A DNA stretch of 64,000 nt, from the NCBI GenBank assembly GCA_963740255.1, contig CAVUDO010000002.1, positions 1,426,001 through 1,490,000 of the forward strand. The letters are read 5' to 3'. Shown in pieces: positions 10,604 to 20,144 of this stretch. Made by a program: the position numbers and the translations under genes. Source of the stretch: CAVUDO01 sp963740255 (GTDB taxonomy: Bacteria; Actinomycetota; Actinomycetes; Mycobacteriales; Cryptosporangiaceae). Each line of letters opens with the position of its first letter. Positions within the stretch are counted from its first letter, which is position 1. The notes under the pieces were generated by a model. It was given only the letters and a program-made list of their open reading frames with translations. It had not been told where the DNA came from and made no database searches.

Positions 10604-11296
10604 ATGCTCACCGCCCCCTTCCACCGCCGTCAATCTCCACCGATCGACCGATCGGTGTGGACCGCGGTCGCTGTCGCGTTCGGGCTCGGCCTGGCCACCG
10701 CGCAGCTCATCAGCCAACCCCGGGTCCGGTCGCTTCGGGCTGAGCTGACCCGCCACCGATACGACGCCCGACACGATCCGCTGACCGGCCTGCCGAACCG
10801 ACGCGTCGTGGACGACGCTCTCGACGAGGGCTGGCCGGCGGTGGTCGGGCTGTGTGACGTCGACGGCCTCAAAGGAGTCAATGACCGGTTCGGGCACGAC
10901 GTCGGCGACGAACTGCTCCGTGTCATCGGCGGTCGGCTCACCGCCGCGATGACCGACCGGGGCCTGGCCGCCCGCCTCGGTGGCGACGAGTTCGTCCTCC
11001 TCTGGACCGACCGTCTGCATGACCCGCTCGTTGATGCGCACGAGATCGTGGCCCGGCTGATGCATCCGGTGCTGGTCGCTGGTGAGCAGATTCAGCCCGG
11101 CGTCAGCGTCGGCCTGGCCGTGGCCGCGCCACAGGCACGGGGTCGTGGACTGCTCTCCGCCGCGGACGCCGCGATGTACCAGGCCAAGCACAGCGACACC
11201 GCAATACAAATCCACGAATGCCACGCCGTGCCCGACCCCGGCCACCGGCCGCTGGCCCGGCGACGTGACCGACGCGACACGTGCGAACCGAACTAG
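10604..11296 (+). CDS. Membrane-anchored diguanylate cyclase (GGDEF domain)
   Basis: 230 residues. One hydrophobic helix (about residues 18-38, WTAVAVAFGLGLATAQL) is followed directly by a GGDEF domain with DPLTGLPNRR, CDVDGLKGVNDRFGHDVGD and the active-site loop ARLGGDEFVLL. All signature residues for converting two GTP into cyclic di-GMP are present, so it should be active. No sensor domain exists beyond the short N-terminal anchor. The family is usually chromosomal; its place between a winged-helix gene and a DUF2637 gene in a conjugation module is unusual. The C-terminus is a short basic tail. Confidence 0.88.
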   Translation: MLTAPFHRRQSPPIDRSVWTAVAVAFGLGLATAQLISQPRVRSLRAELTRHRYDARHDPLTGLPNRRVVDDALDEGWPAVVGLCDVDGLKGVNDRFGHDVGDELLRVIGGRLTAAMTDRGLAARLGGDEFVLLWTDRLHDPLVDAHEIVARLMHPVLVAGEQIQPGVSVGLAVAAPQARGRGLLSAADAAMYQAKHSDTAIQIHECHAVPDPGHRPLARRRDRRDTCEPN

Positions 11297-11418
11297 CACA
11301 CACCGCCTTACCCACCAGACCAGGCCCGATCCGCGGCCTCCGCGCCAGCACACATGGCCCCATCCGTCGTGCTGGTGCCCGTCGTGGCACCGGCACGCCT
11401 GCGCCTGAAAGGCGAATC

Positions 11419-12435
11419 ATGATGCGACCTGAGCAGGAGTTCCCCACCGCACCACCTCCCGAGCGCACCCTCACCGCGGCGCTCGACCGCGTCGGCCCGG
11501 TCCCCGAGTCCGGGACGAGCCGGTCCAGGCTGAGCCGGGCGGGGATCGGCACGCTGTTGACCGGTGTCGCGGTGCTGCTGAGCGTGGTCATCGCGACCCC
11601 GATCGCGCTCAGCTCCCAAGATCTCATCGGCTGGGCCGGCGCACCGACCGGCCTGGGTCTGCCCGACCCGTGGCCGGTGCTGGTGTTCATCGCGCTGGAT
11701 GCCGCCGCCGCGGTCTGCGTCCTACTCACCATCTACTGCGCGTGGCGCGGCGAACCCGCTGGCGTGTTCGGCGCGTTCGTCTGGTGCTTCGCGTTGGGGT
11801 CAGCGTTCGCGAACTACCGGCACGCCACCGCACCTGGCTCACCACCGGACGCGGCGTGGTTCTTCCCCGCGATGAGCATCGCCGGCCCGGCGCTACTCGA
11901 AGCCGTGCTGACCCGGTGCCGCCGCTGGGTGCAACGCGACACCGGACGCCGCGGCCGGGCCACGCCCAGCTTCGGCTGGCGCCGCTGGACACCGGGCCTC
12001 GGCGCGTTCACCGACACCTACGGCTCCTACCGCACCGCGCTGCTGCTGGGCATCGACACCGTCGAAGCCTCGATCACCGCCTACCACCAGCTCTGCCCTG
12101 ACGGGTCACTCAAGGTCGCGTCCGCGCTGCGAGCCCGCCACACCAGCGACGACGCCGAACCAAGCGGTGACACCCCCGACCTGGCCGTCGACCTGATGCG
12201 GCGCATCCCCGTCCAACCCGACGCCTACCGGCGCTGGCGCACCACCTGGGCCGACATCCGCAATGGAGCAGACAGCTCGCAGAGCATCGCCGCCCGGCAC
12301 GGGTGCAGCGTCAGACAGGTCGAGTTCATCCGAGGCGCCGGCCGGCTCGGATTCCTCGAATCCCCGCTCCCGCCGGCGGTACGCCTGGCCCAGGCACACC
12401 TCACCGGCGCACCGCTGCACGTGGCTCCTCAGTAG
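11419..12435 (+). CDS. DUF2637 (SpdB-like) membrane protein
   Basis: 338 residues. Four hydrophobic helices lie in the first 180 residues: LLTGVAVLLSVVIATPIAL, WPVLVFIALDAAAAVCVLL, GVFGAFVWCFALGSAFANY and AMSIAGPALLEAVL. This is the DUF2637 arrangement found on actinobacterial conjugative plasmids, where it is thought to serve in spread of plasmid DNA between mycelial compartments. The cytoplasmic C-terminus (about 230-338) contains a possible helix-turn-helix (SSQSIAARHGCSVRQVEFI). ATG at 11419 follows a weak GGCGA site. Confidence 0.72.
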   Translation: MMRPEQEFPTAPPPERTLTAALDRVGPVPESGTSRSRLSRAGIGTLLTGVAVLLSVVIATPIALSSQDLIGWAGAPTGLGLPDPWPVLVFIALDAAAAVCVLLTIYCAWRGEPAGVFGAFVWCFALGSAFANYRHATAPGSPPDAAWFFPAMSIAGPALLEAVLTRCRRWVQRDTGRRGRATPSFGWRRWTPGLGAFTDTYGSYRTALLLGIDTVEASITAYHQLCPDGSLKVASALRARHTSDDAEPSGDTPDLAVDLMRRIPVQPDAYRRWRTTWADIRNGADSSQSIAARHGCSVRQVEFIRGAGRLGFLESPLPPAVRLAQAHLTGAPLHVAPQ

Positions 12436-12549
12436 ACCCCGTCTGCTCGCGGTGACCAGGACGTCCCAGTCCCGCTCACCGCGAGCACCTCTACTCAAGC
12501 CCCGCATGATCGCTCGCTTCGAGCGCTAACCGTCCTTGGTCCGCCCTCT

Positions 12550-12574
12550 GGCGCGCAATCAGCGCGCCCTTTTT
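12550..12574 (+). terminator. Intrinsic terminator-like hairpin with T-tract
   Basis: GGCGCGC at 12550-12556 pairs with GCGCGCC at 12562-12568 around AATCA and is followed by CTTTTT. It lies 115 bases after the DUF2637 gene and directly before the next ribosome binding site, so it would end the upstream transcript. Confidence 0.6.
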
Positions 12575-12591
12575 CGTTTCCGGAGGTCGTC

Positions 12592-12687
12592 ATGCCCACA
12601 GCGACAACAACTGGCACAGGTCTTGACCGGATCCACTGCTGGGTTGCCCGCTCCGCCGGTCCAGGTCCGGTCGAGGTGCTCCGATGA
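12592..12687 (+). CDS. 31-aa peptide upstream of the peptidase gene
   Basis: Preceded by the strong Shine-Dalgarno CGGAGG (12581-12586), with ATG at 12592. Its TGA overlaps the ATG at 12684 (ATGA). The peptide has no recognisable domain. It may be a leader that couples translation of the downstream hydrolase. Confidence 0.4.
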   Translation: MPTATTTGTGLDRIHCWVARSAGPGPVEVLR

Positions 12688-13687
12688 ACCGCCGTTCGGT
12701 CGTCACGCTGACCGCAGCCATGGCCGCGACATTGTTCGTTTGCCTGCTCGGTATGGCCGGCTTCGTCGGCGGTGAGGGCGCCTCAGCGTGCATGCCCGTG
12801 CCCGGCGGCGCCGCTTCGAACCGGCCGCCCCCAACTGGGGGCCAACCCAGGTCGCCCACGCACGGGTCATCGTCGCGGTCGGACGGCAGATGCGCGTGCC
12901 TGCCCGCGGTTGGGTGATCGCCGTGGCCACCGCGATGCAAGAATCCTCGCTGCGGAACCTGCCCGGCGGTGACCGGGACTCCGTGGGCCTGTTCCAGCAA
13001 CGCCCCAGCCAAGGCTGGGGCAGCCGAGCCCAACTCACCGACCCCCGCTACGCCTCCCACGCCTTCTACGCCCACCTGCTCCGCGTCGCCGGATGGCAGC
13101 AAATGCCGCTGACCGACGCCGCCCAAACTGTCCAACATTCCGCGACACCGCACGCCTACGCGAAATGGGAAGACGACGCCCAAGCGCTCGTGGCCTCGAT
13201 CACCAACCGGCCCGCCGAGGCGATTCCTGGGTCGGGCTGCGGTGAATGGATCCAACCGGTCCGTGCGCCCATCGTGTCCGGATTCCGTACGTCTGATCGG
13301 CCGCGTCACAACGGTGTCGACCTCGGCGCACCGCGCGGCACCCTCATCCGCGCCGCCTCCGCCGGTGTGGTCACCACCGTTGACTGCAACATCAGCGTCG
13401 GTACCTGCGACCAAGACGGCAGCCCCTCGGTGAAGGGATGCGGCTGGTACGTCGACATCACCCACGACGGCGGTGTCTCCACCCGGTACTGCCACATGGC
13501 CCACCGTCCCCGCGTCGCCCTCGGACAACGGATCACCACCGGCCAACCCCTCGGCCAAGTCGGTTCCAGCGGCAACTCCTCCGGACCCCACCTCCACTAC
13601 GAGGTCCGCCTGCACGGTCGCGCCGTCGACCCAGTCCGGTTCATGCGAGGACATGGCGCACCGCTAGGTGTGGTTGACGATCTCTGA
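12684..13687 (+). CDS. Secreted cell-wall hydrolase: lysozyme-like plus M23 peptidase domains (one frame disruption)
   Basis: The N-terminus has a hydrophobic export segment (VVTLTAAMAATLFVCLLGMA). Residues of about 60-170 resemble a lytic transglycosylase-like fold (AVATAMQESSLRNLPGGDRD, then SVGLFQQRPSQGWG). The C-terminal 140 residues are a peptidase family M23 domain with the zinc-binding motifs HNGVDLG and GPHLHYEV. Such two-domain enzymes open peptidoglycan during conjugation in Gram-positive bacteria, the likely role here beside the VirB4/coupling ATPase genes. A frame change lies at about 12830, between the signal region and the first domain. Confidence 0.82.
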
Positions 13688-14306
13688 AACTGACCCTCTG
13701 CCGCTGCTTGGGTACGAGGTCGGAAAGGGGGTCAAAGTTCAGCGAGCGTTGACAGTTGTTGAGACATGAACCAACGACGTTCCGGATTGCTACGTGACCG
13801 CCACAGAATCGGCCAGGCGATGCGCGGCTGGTGCTTCGCGCTGGCCCTGAGCACGTTCGACGCCCTGCGACGTGCCGTACCGCGGGTGACCTTGCCGCGC
13901 ATCGCCCACTCAGTGTCCCGTGGGGGGTGTGCCCTGGGTTGTAGGTTTCCACAGGCACCCGGAGCCGTGCTGTCGATAGCCTGCGATGCGACGAACCTAG
14001 AGTCAGCTGGTCGCGTCTTGGGCTCCCCGCACGTAGCCGTAGTTCCGACGCCGTGGGCGAAGCCGGAAGAGCAGCCGCCCCCCGGGTCGCAACCCGAGGG
14101 GCGGGACTGCCGGCCTGTCCGTCGCTAGAAGCCAACGCCTGACCGTAATGGAGCCCGCCGGTTACCCGACGGGAGAACCCCCGGCCGAACCGGTAGGGCC
14201 GCGCCCGAAGGGGCATCGCTGGACGGACCAGCTTGTTCGACGTACGCACGTGACGGGACCGACGAGCCTTCTGGTCTCGATCAACGTGGCACACGACCTG
14301 GCCGGG
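13688..14306. other. Gene-free gap between conjugation and pilus regions
   Basis: About 620 bases with only short, poorly coding frames on both strands. A stretch near 13725-13770 (GGGGGTCAAAGTTCAGCGAG, then a GTTGACA segment before ATG) recalls the ends of IS21-type elements from memory, but no transposase follows. I see no convincing gene. Confidence 0.35.
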
Positions 14307-17300
14307 TTACCGGAGAGGGTGACCTCCAGCTTCGGAGGAAAGGCTGCGGTCGGTGGCTAGGGTCTCTCGTAGCAGCTGCGTGGCGAGCGCGGTGGTCTCC
14401 TCGGTGGGTTCTTCGTCGATCTCGTCGAGCGCGGCACGGAGTTGTTGCAGGTGGGTGCGTACGCCGATGGGGTCATTGACGCGGGCTTGGGCGCGCATGG
14501 CGCGTTGGGCGAGGTCTTCGTTGTAGGGGTCGGTCCGGGCGGCTGCACTGGTGAGTTCGGCGGCCTGCAACGGGTCGGTGGGGGTGAGCAGGTCGGCGAG
14601 GTGGAGGCGGGCGCAAATGCCGTGTCGGCGGTATTGCTCTCGGACGGGTTCGATCCAGTCGTAGTCGCAGCCTTCGGCGAGGGTTCCGGTGTGGGCGGTG
14701 ATGGCATCGCGGAGCGCGTTCTGTTTGGCGGCGGGGTCGGTGGCCGCGGCGGCGCGTTGTAGTGCGGCGGTGAGTCGCCAGGTGTCCACGTCGACGAGGT
14801 CGGGGTTGAGGTGGTAGCGGCCTCCGGAGTTGGTGACCGGCTTGATTTCTGGGTCGTCGGCGGCTTCGCGGATCCGGCGTCGGAGGTTGCCGACTTCGGT
14901 GGAGAGTCGTTCGCTGGCGCGGCGGATCGCGGCGTCGGGCCAGAACGTTTCCATGATCGCGCGCAGGTCCGCGCCGTCGCGGCGGACGGCGAGGTAGACG
15001 AGCAGCTCGGTGGCGTGGTGACGCAGTCCGGGTACAGGGTTCCCGCCGGGGTCGAGGATGGCGGGTCGACCCATCAGCGTGATCCGCACCGGGATCGAGC
15101 CAGTGGACGTGGCGGGTTCGGCGGCGGGCACCGCGCCGTCGTCGTCCTTACCGGTCGCCGACGGCTCCGGCATCCCGCGGTCTGGTGGGCTTGGGTGGTC
15201 CAGTGCGTCGGAGGTGTCGTCGGTCGGCTCGGGGTCGGTCGGGTCAGGGACGGCAGGTGGGGCTGTGTCGGTTGCGGGCGTGGCCGGTGGCGGCGGCTGG
15301 CCGGTGTGGGCTTCACGGAGTACGTGGAGCAGGTCCAGGGTGGTGGGCACGTCGAGCACGGCCAGGCGGCGGCCGTCGGGTTGGAGGTGTCCGTCCTCGC
15401 GCACGGTGGTGGTGTCGCCGTGAGGCCAGTCGCCGAGCAGGGCGGCGCTGATCTGCAGTGGGGCGCCGAGTTGCAGAGTGGTGGCCAGCCGGGTGTGTGC
15501 CTCTGCCGGTGGTGTGTCGGCGATCAGCAGCAGCGGCGGCATGGGTGGGTGGTAGGGGTCCGCGTTGCGCATGCTGGGCAGGTCAGGTGCGTCGTATTCG
15601 TCGAGGAGCCGGCGACGCTCGATGAGGGCTGTTTCGAGATGGGTGAGCGCTTGGGACAGGGTCGCGGTCACGATCAGCCTCGGGATGGCGCCGACCTCGA
15701 CAGCGTCGACGCCGAGCAGGGTGGTCAGTGCGTCGGCGGGGACGACGATCGTGCCGCGGGCGTCCGGGTCGGTTGGTGAGCCGGTTGAGAGGGTGGCCAG
15801 CATCAGGGCTCGGGCGGCGGGTTCGGCGCCGGGCCCGGCCAGGCCGACGCCGGTGGGGCCGATCAGGTCGGTGAGGCCGGCCAGGTCCGGGCCGCTGGGC
15901 CCGACCGGGGGTAGCGGTGGTGGGTCGACCTCGGCGTTGTCGTCGGAGCTGGTCGCCGTGAGGGTCGCGGTGAGCGGGGTCGGACTGGGGGCGTGTTCGC
16001 GGAGGTTGCGGCGCATCGCGGTGAGCGCTGCGGGCAGCGTTTGCAGGTCCGCGTCGTCCTCGACCGGCTGGATGTATGGGCTGGGTTGGTAGCGGTGTCG
16101 GCGGCGTTTCCACACCATCGCCGCTGCCGCGGTGAAGGCCGCCGCGAGAGAGAGCGGGACCCAGCCGCCGGGCAGGTTCACGCCGGTGTTCGAGCCGGCC
16201 GGAGATGAGGTGAGGTCGGCGGGCGTGCCGGCCGGTGTTGGAGGTGAGGAGAGCGACCTCGTGGAGTTGGGGTCGGTCGCCGTCGGTGCGGCCGTAGGCG
16301 CGGCGATGACCCCGTCGGGGTCCGCGCTGGGTGAGATGCTCGGGGACGGCGTCGGCGAGGTCGGTGGGGTCGGCCGCAGCGGCGGGTCGGTCGTGGGTGG
16401 GGTCGGGTCGACTTCGGTGGCCTCCGGTGGTGGCGCCCAGGTCGCGGGGAGTCTTAGCTGCCAGTTCGGGTAGATCAGGTCCGGGTTGTTGAAGCGGGTG
16501 TAGCCGGAGATGGCCGGCCAGGTGCGGCCGTGGTTGAGGCGCCAAATTTCCGGCCAGCGTCGCCCGTCGCCGGTGCACCGTTGGGCGATCTGCCACAGGC
16601 TCTCCCCGGTCTGCACGGAGTAGAGGTAGGCGCAGCCGTCGTCGGTGACCAGTACTCCGGTGCCGATGGGCAACACCGGCGGCACAGCGTCCGGCCGGGT
16701 CAGGGTGGCGTTGGTCGGTGTTGCGGGAGCTGTGCGGTTCGGAGCGGCAGTGGGCAGCGCCAGTACCCAGCCGACGTGGATCTCGTCGGGATCGGTGAGG
16801 GCGTATCCGTTGCTCTGTGGCTTGCCGCGGTTGAGGACGTAGATCTCCCGCCACCGCCACTGATCGCCCAGTCTGCGTTCGGCGATGTTCAGCAGCGTGT
16901 CGCCGTCGGCCACGGTGTGGGTGCCGCCGGGCGCGTCGACGGCCCAGGCCGGCGTGGTTGAGCCGGTCGGACGGGGCACGGCGGTGATCGGCGGTGCCGT
17001 CGGCGGATGGATCGCGGAGCTGGGCCCGGGCTGGTCGGCCACCGGGGAGGTGGCCATAGCGGCACCACCGACACTAGGTGGTGTGCCGGCCGTGGTGCTG
17101 TTGGGTTTGTCGGGGGGTGCGGGATCGGTCAGGGCGCCAGCGGCGATCGATGAGTGACCTGGGCCGTGGAGGGTTCCGCCGTCGGCGCTGATGATGGCCG
17201 GGGCGCCGCGGAGCAGGTGCAGCAGCAGGGTGCCGACGACAGCGCCGACGAGGACCGCGGCGACGGTGCGGACCGGTCCGGTGGCTTCACGGATGGGGCG

Positions 17301-17618
17301 GGGTCTTCCGCGGCGGGCTTCGGTGAGGTCGGCCGCGGACTGGAGAGCTTCCAGGGTCACGTCGCGGAGGAACCAGGCCCAGACCAGCCAGGCGAGGATC
17401 GCGAGGAGGTTGAGGATCCGGCCGTCGTCCAGCGGGCTGGTCAGCACGGAGCTGGCTTCATCGAGGGTGGGGATGTGGTCGGGAAGCGGCCAACCGATCC
17501 CGGTGATCAGTGCCCATGGAAGCCCGATCAACACACCACCGAGGACCGTGAGGGCGAACAGGCCGCGGAGGACCCCTACGGCGAGTCGTCCGGCTGTGGC
17601 GAGTGGACTCGTGGTCAT
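14307..17618 (-). CDS. Large membrane-anchored LysM and BTAD domain protein
   Basis: 1103 residues. Three or four N-terminal hydrophobic helices (about 1-65 and 115-135) are followed by a Pro/Thr-rich linker. Two LysM-like repeats (about 235-285, 'HTVADGDTLLNIAERRLGD', and about 325-390, 'YSVQTGESLWQIAQRCTGD') are followed by another low-complexity stretch with one membrane helix near 495. The long cytoplasmic part ends in an OmpR-like winged helix plus BTAD domain (from about 850, 'ELLVYLAVRRDGADLRAIME'). The family accompanies actinobacterial Tad/pilus loci and may link wall binding to regulation. It lies 11 bases downstream of the TadG-like gene and is probably the operon's last gene. Confidence 0.8.
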   Translation of the reverse strand: MTTSPLATAGRLAVGVLRGLFALTVLGGVLIGLPWALITGIGWPLPDHIPTLDEASSVLTSPLDDGRILNLLAILAWLVWAWFLRDVTLEALQSAADLTEARRGRPRPIREATGPVRTVAAVLVGAVVGTLLLHLLRGAPAIISADGGTLHGPGHSSIAAGALTDPAPPDKPNSTTAGTPPSVGGAAMATSPVADQPGPSSAIHPPTAPPITAVPRPTGSTTPAWAVDAPGGTHTVADGDTLLNIAERRLGDQWRWREIYVLNRGKPQSNGYALTDPDEIHVGWVLALPTAAPNRTAPATPTNATLTRPDAVPPVLPIGTGVLVTDDGCAYLYSVQTGESLWQIAQRCTGDGRRWPEIWRLNHGRTWPAISGYTRFNNPDLIYPNWQLRLPATWAPPPEATEVDPTPPTTDPPLRPTPPTSPTPSPSISPSADPDGVIAAPTAAPTATDPNSTRSLSSPPTPAGTPADLTSSPAGSNTGVNLPGGWVPLSLAAAFTAAAAMVWKRRRHRYQPSPYIQPVEDDADLQTLPAALTAMRRNLREHAPSPTPLTATLTATSSDDNAEVDPPPLPPVGPSGPDLAGLTDLIGPTGVGLAGPGAEPAARALMLATLSTGSPTDPDARGTIVVPADALTTLLGVDAVEVGAIPRLIVTATLSQALTHLETALIERRRLLDEYDAPDLPSMRNADPYHPPMPPLLLIADTPPAEAHTRLATTLQLGAPLQISAALLGDWPHGDTTTVREDGHLQPDGRRLAVLDVPTTLDLLHVLREAHTGQPPPPATPATDTAPPAVPDPTDPEPTDDTSDALDHPSPPDRGMPEPSATGKDDDGAVPAAEPATSTGSIPVRITLMGRPAILDPGGNPVPGLRHHATELLVYLAVRRDGADLRAIMETFWPDAAIRRASERLSTEVGNLRRRIREAADDPEIKPVTNSGGRYHLNPDLVDVDTWRLTAALQRAAAATDPAAKQNALRDAITAHTGTLAEGCDYDWIEPVREQYRRHGICARLHLADLLTPTDPLQAAELTSAAARTDPYNEDLAQRAMRAQARVNDPIGVRTHLQQLRAALDEIDEEPTEETTALATQLLRETLATDRSLSSEAGGHPLR

Positions 17619-17629
17619 TGGTGGCCTCC

Positions 17630-18082
17630 CTACGGTCGCGTCGGTGTGTCCACGCCGAGGCGGGGAGTCGATACGGCGGTCGCGGACACGTGCAGCTCAC
17701 CGACGCCGACGAGCCGCAGGAGCTGGGTGCGGCGTGACGCGTGGACGGTGACGGTGACCTTGGTGGTGGTGGCGGTGACATCGCCGTCCAGCCCTGCTGC
17801 GGACAGCCACCTGCGGGCGGCGGCCGCAGCCGGCACGGGGTCGAGGCGGGCGGTGCCGGTGAGCCGGTACTGGGTCAGGTCCAGTTGTTGGGCGCCGGCC
17901 CGGGCGGCGGCCTGGGCGGCGTCGAGGGCCTGGGCCTTAGTCGAGAGCGCGAGGCCGGCGTCGAGGACCAGCCCGGCGAACAGGAGCAGCGCGGCGCTGA
18001 GGATCACCACGAACGCGGTCACCTGACCGGCGTCGCCGCCGAGCCGGCACGACCCGCCACTGCGTTTCGTCGGCGGTTTCAT
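17630..18082 (-). CDS. TadG-like pilus assembly / secretion helicase-neighbour protein
   Basis: 150 residues. After a short basic N-terminus, the motif GDAGQVTAFVVILSAALLLF starts a single membrane helix. It is followed by LVLDAGLALSTKAQALDAAQ, a helix rich in Ala with the TadE/TadG pattern. The rest is a small extracellular beta-rich domain. In actinobacterial Tad loci this is the third of a trio of TadE/G-like pseudopilin proteins, matching its position after two others. Start ATG at 18082 lies two bases after the stop of the previous gene. Confidence 0.72.
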   Translation of the reverse strand: MKPPTKRSGGSCRLGGDAGQVTAFVVILSAALLLFAGLVLDAGLALSTKAQALDAAQAAARAGAQQLDLTQYRLTGTARLDPVPAAAAARRWLSAAGLDGDVTATTTKVTVTVHASRRTQLLRLVGVGELHVSATAVSTPRLGVDTPTRP

Positions 18083-18084
18083 GT

Positions 18085-18580
18085 CTACCCACCCCCGACG
18101 ATCTGCGCGGTGGTGGGCTGGCTGAGTCCGAGGGGCGGGCCGCGGTAGACGTCGACGGGTGAGGACGCTGTGCCGGTGACCGTCCGCGACCCGGGTACCC
18201 CGAGCAGGGCGAGGTCGGCCAGCGGCACCTCGCAGGTCACCGTGACGGTCACGACACCGCCTGGGCGCAGCCCGTCGGCCTCGACCGTGACGGTCGGGCT
18301 GGTGCAGGTCTGTTGGTGGGCGGTGAGGGTGTCGGCGGCGACCCGGCGGGCGTCGGCGTTGCGCCCCGGCGACGGTGCGCGCCAGGGACGCGGCGCGGGC
18401 CGCGGCGTGAGCGGCGGCGTCGAGGTCTAGCTGCGCGGAGACGAGTCGGCCGCAGAGCACGGCGAAGAGCAGGAACATCACCAGCAGTGGGGTCGCCACG
18501 ATGGTCTCCACGGTCGCCGAGCCCGCGTCCCGGTCGGCATCAGGCCGACGGCGATGTGCCTTTGCTACTGGCTCGGGCAT
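18085..18580 (-). CDS. TadE-like pseudopilin (one frame disruption)
   Basis: About 165 residues. The N-terminus MPEPVAKAHRRRPDADRDAG is followed by the TadE signature SATVETIVATPLLVMFLLFA, a type-IV-pilin-like processing and membrane region, then QLDLDAAAHAAARAASLART. The frame must change at about 18360 to reach the plausible C-terminal half (TLTAHQQTCTSPTVTVEADG, then VPLADLALLGVPGSRTVTG). It probably forms part of the pilus base. It starts four bases after the stop of the preceding gene. Confidence 0.68.
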
Positions 18581-18583
18581 GGG

Positions 18584-19019
18584 TCACCGGCCTTCTGTGT
18601 CGGGGACGAACCGCTCGACTGGCCCGGCGGCAGTCACCTGGATGGGCCAGTGCACCCCGGGCACAACACTGAGCGCGGTCGCGTCGATTTGCACCTGGAC
18701 GGTGGCTGTGTCGCGGGTGACGCTGACTCGCGGATCGACCAGTACCCGGCGGCCGAGCGCGTCGATGGTCGTCTGTGCGGCGTTCTGCCCTTCGGTGGTG
18801 GTGCCGGACTCGGCCCGGGCGGCGTCGAGTCCTCGGAGTCGCCGCGGACTGCGCGACGTGGGTGGCGTGCATCCATACCGCGGCTTGGGCGATGAACAGC
18901 AGCATCAGCAGCAGCAGCGGGACCGCGACAACCAGTTCCACGGTGACCGACCCGCGCTCGCCCCGCCGGCGTCGCAACCGGCTCGGGGGGCGCTGGTTCG
19001 CGGTGGACACGAGGACCAT
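18584..19019 (-). CDS. TadE-like pseudopilin, second copy (one frame disruption)
   Basis: About 145 residues. Basic leader, then GERGSVTVELVVAVPLLLLM and LLFIAQAAVWMHATHVAQSA, the TadE pattern with the conserved Glu five residues into the helix. A frame change at about 18845 leads to the C-terminal half (ALGRRVLVDPRVSVTRDTAT). This and the next gene are adjacent TadE paralogues, as usual in actinobacterial Tad loci. Confidence 0.68.
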
Positions 19020-19027
19020 CGGCTTGG

Positions 19028-19219
19028 TCAGCCGAGGTTGATGGAGCTGGCTTTGCCGATGACCTTGGCTGCGAGGATGCCGAGCACGGCCAGGGCAAGA
19101 GCGGCCAGCAGTGCGGTGACCAGCACGGTTTCGGTGGAGTAGCCCGCTTCACCGCTGCGTCGCAGCGCGCGGCGGCGATGCCGCAGTTGCGCGGCGAGGT
19201 GGGCGATCAGTTCGGTCAT
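19028..19219 (-). CDS. 63-aa Flp-pilin-like / small Tad peptide
   Basis: 63 residues. A basic N-terminus is followed by GEAGYSTETVLVTALLAALA, then LAVLGILAAKVIGKASSINL. The GxxxxE arrangement at the start of a single hydrophobic helix matches Flp-type prepilins cleaved by TadV-type peptidases, so this is the best candidate for the major pilin. It lies between TadC and the TadE-like genes. No prepilin peptidase was seen in the window. Confidence 0.62.
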   Translation of the reverse strand: MTELIAHLAAQLRHRRRALRRSGEAGYSTETVLVTALLAALALAVLGILAAKVIGKASSINLG

Positions 19220-19250
19220 GTTCTCGCTCCCATCAGCGGATCGGGATGGT

Positions 19251-20144
19251 TCAGAGGCCGCCGAGGACGGCGGCGACGGCGGGGAAGCCGAGGAAGAGGA
19301 GGAAGCCGCCGAAGAGCAGCACGACGGGCAGGGACATTCGTTCGGTCGCGGCTGAGGCGTCGGCTTCGGCGTCGGTGAGCTGCCGGGTGCGCAGCGCCAC
19401 TGCCCGGGCCCGCAGCGACGCGCGGACTTTCGCGCCTTCGGCTCCTGCCAGGCCGACGGTGCCAGCGAGGTGGCCCAGTTCGTCCACACCGACGCGGGTG
19501 CCGAGCGCGGCCAGGGTGTCCCACGGTGGGACCCGGGCCAGTCGCGCCTCGGCCAGGGCGTGCCGCAGTTCGCCGAACGCGGGGCCGCGGCCGATGCTCG
19601 CGGCGTCGTCGAGGGCCTGATCGACTCCGGACCCGCCGGCCAGCGACACCACGACGAGGTCAAGGTAGGCGCCCAACGCATGCCGCCACGCAGCCCGCTG
19701 CTTGACGGCTTCGGACCGGACCGCCAACTCGGGCAGCAGCGCCCCACCGGCAGCCAGGACCAGCGCCGCCCACAACGGCAACGTGAGTCCGAGGTCCACA
19801 CCGGCCAACGCCAACAGCACCGCCACCGTGGGCGCCGCGAGCAGGCCGAGCAGCGCGGCGATGGCCTGCTCGGCCAGGTGCACCTGCGCCGGTTTGCCCA
19901 AGGCAACCAGGTGCCGGCGGGTGCCCGCGGTGGGCAGACCCAGCCGGGTCAACATGACCACCATCGACCGGCCGGGCTTCGCGACCCACCCGGTCGCGTC
20001 CTCGCCGCTGGTCGGCGGTGGGGGCCGGCGGTGCAGCGCGGCGAGGGCATCGTCCAGACGCTGCGGCGGGGGGAAGAACCCGGCGATCAGCAGCCACAGC
20101 CCGACTCCGGTACCCAGACCGGTGAGCAGGACAACGGCGGTCAC
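19251..20144 (-). CDS. tadC: TadC-like inner-membrane platform protein (T2SS F family)
   Basis: 297 residues from GTG at 20144, which overlaps the TadB stop by four bases (GTGA). There are hydrophobic helices at the N-terminus (AVVLLTGLGTGVGLWLLIAG), in the middle (two near residues 95-140) and at the C-terminus (PVVLLFGGFLLFLGFPAVAA). Between them lies the T2SSF domain with LDLVVVSLAGGSGVDQALDD. TadB and TadC form the membrane platform on which TadA drives pilus assembly. Both are present and adjacent. Confidence 0.8.
   Translation of the reverse strand: MTAVVLLTGLGTGVGLWLLIAGFFPPPQRLDDALAALHRRPPPPTSGEDATGWVAKPGRSMVVMLTRLGLPTAGTRRHLVALGKPAQVHLAEQAIAALLGLLAAPTVAVLLALAGVDLGLTLPLWAALVLAAGGALLPELAVRSEAVKQRAAWRHALGAYLDLVVVSLAGGSGVDQALDDAASIGRGPAFGELRHALAEARLARVPPWDTLAALGTRVGVDELGHLAGTVGLAGAEGAKVRASLRARAVALRTRQLTDAEADASAATERMSLPVVLLFGGFLLFLGFPAVAAVLGGL

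Noticed and set aside
13766..14128. 120-codon open frame on the + strand in the gap before the LysM-BTAD gene
   Set aside because: No ribosome binding site, no recognisable family, and an equally long frame on the other strand over the same bases.
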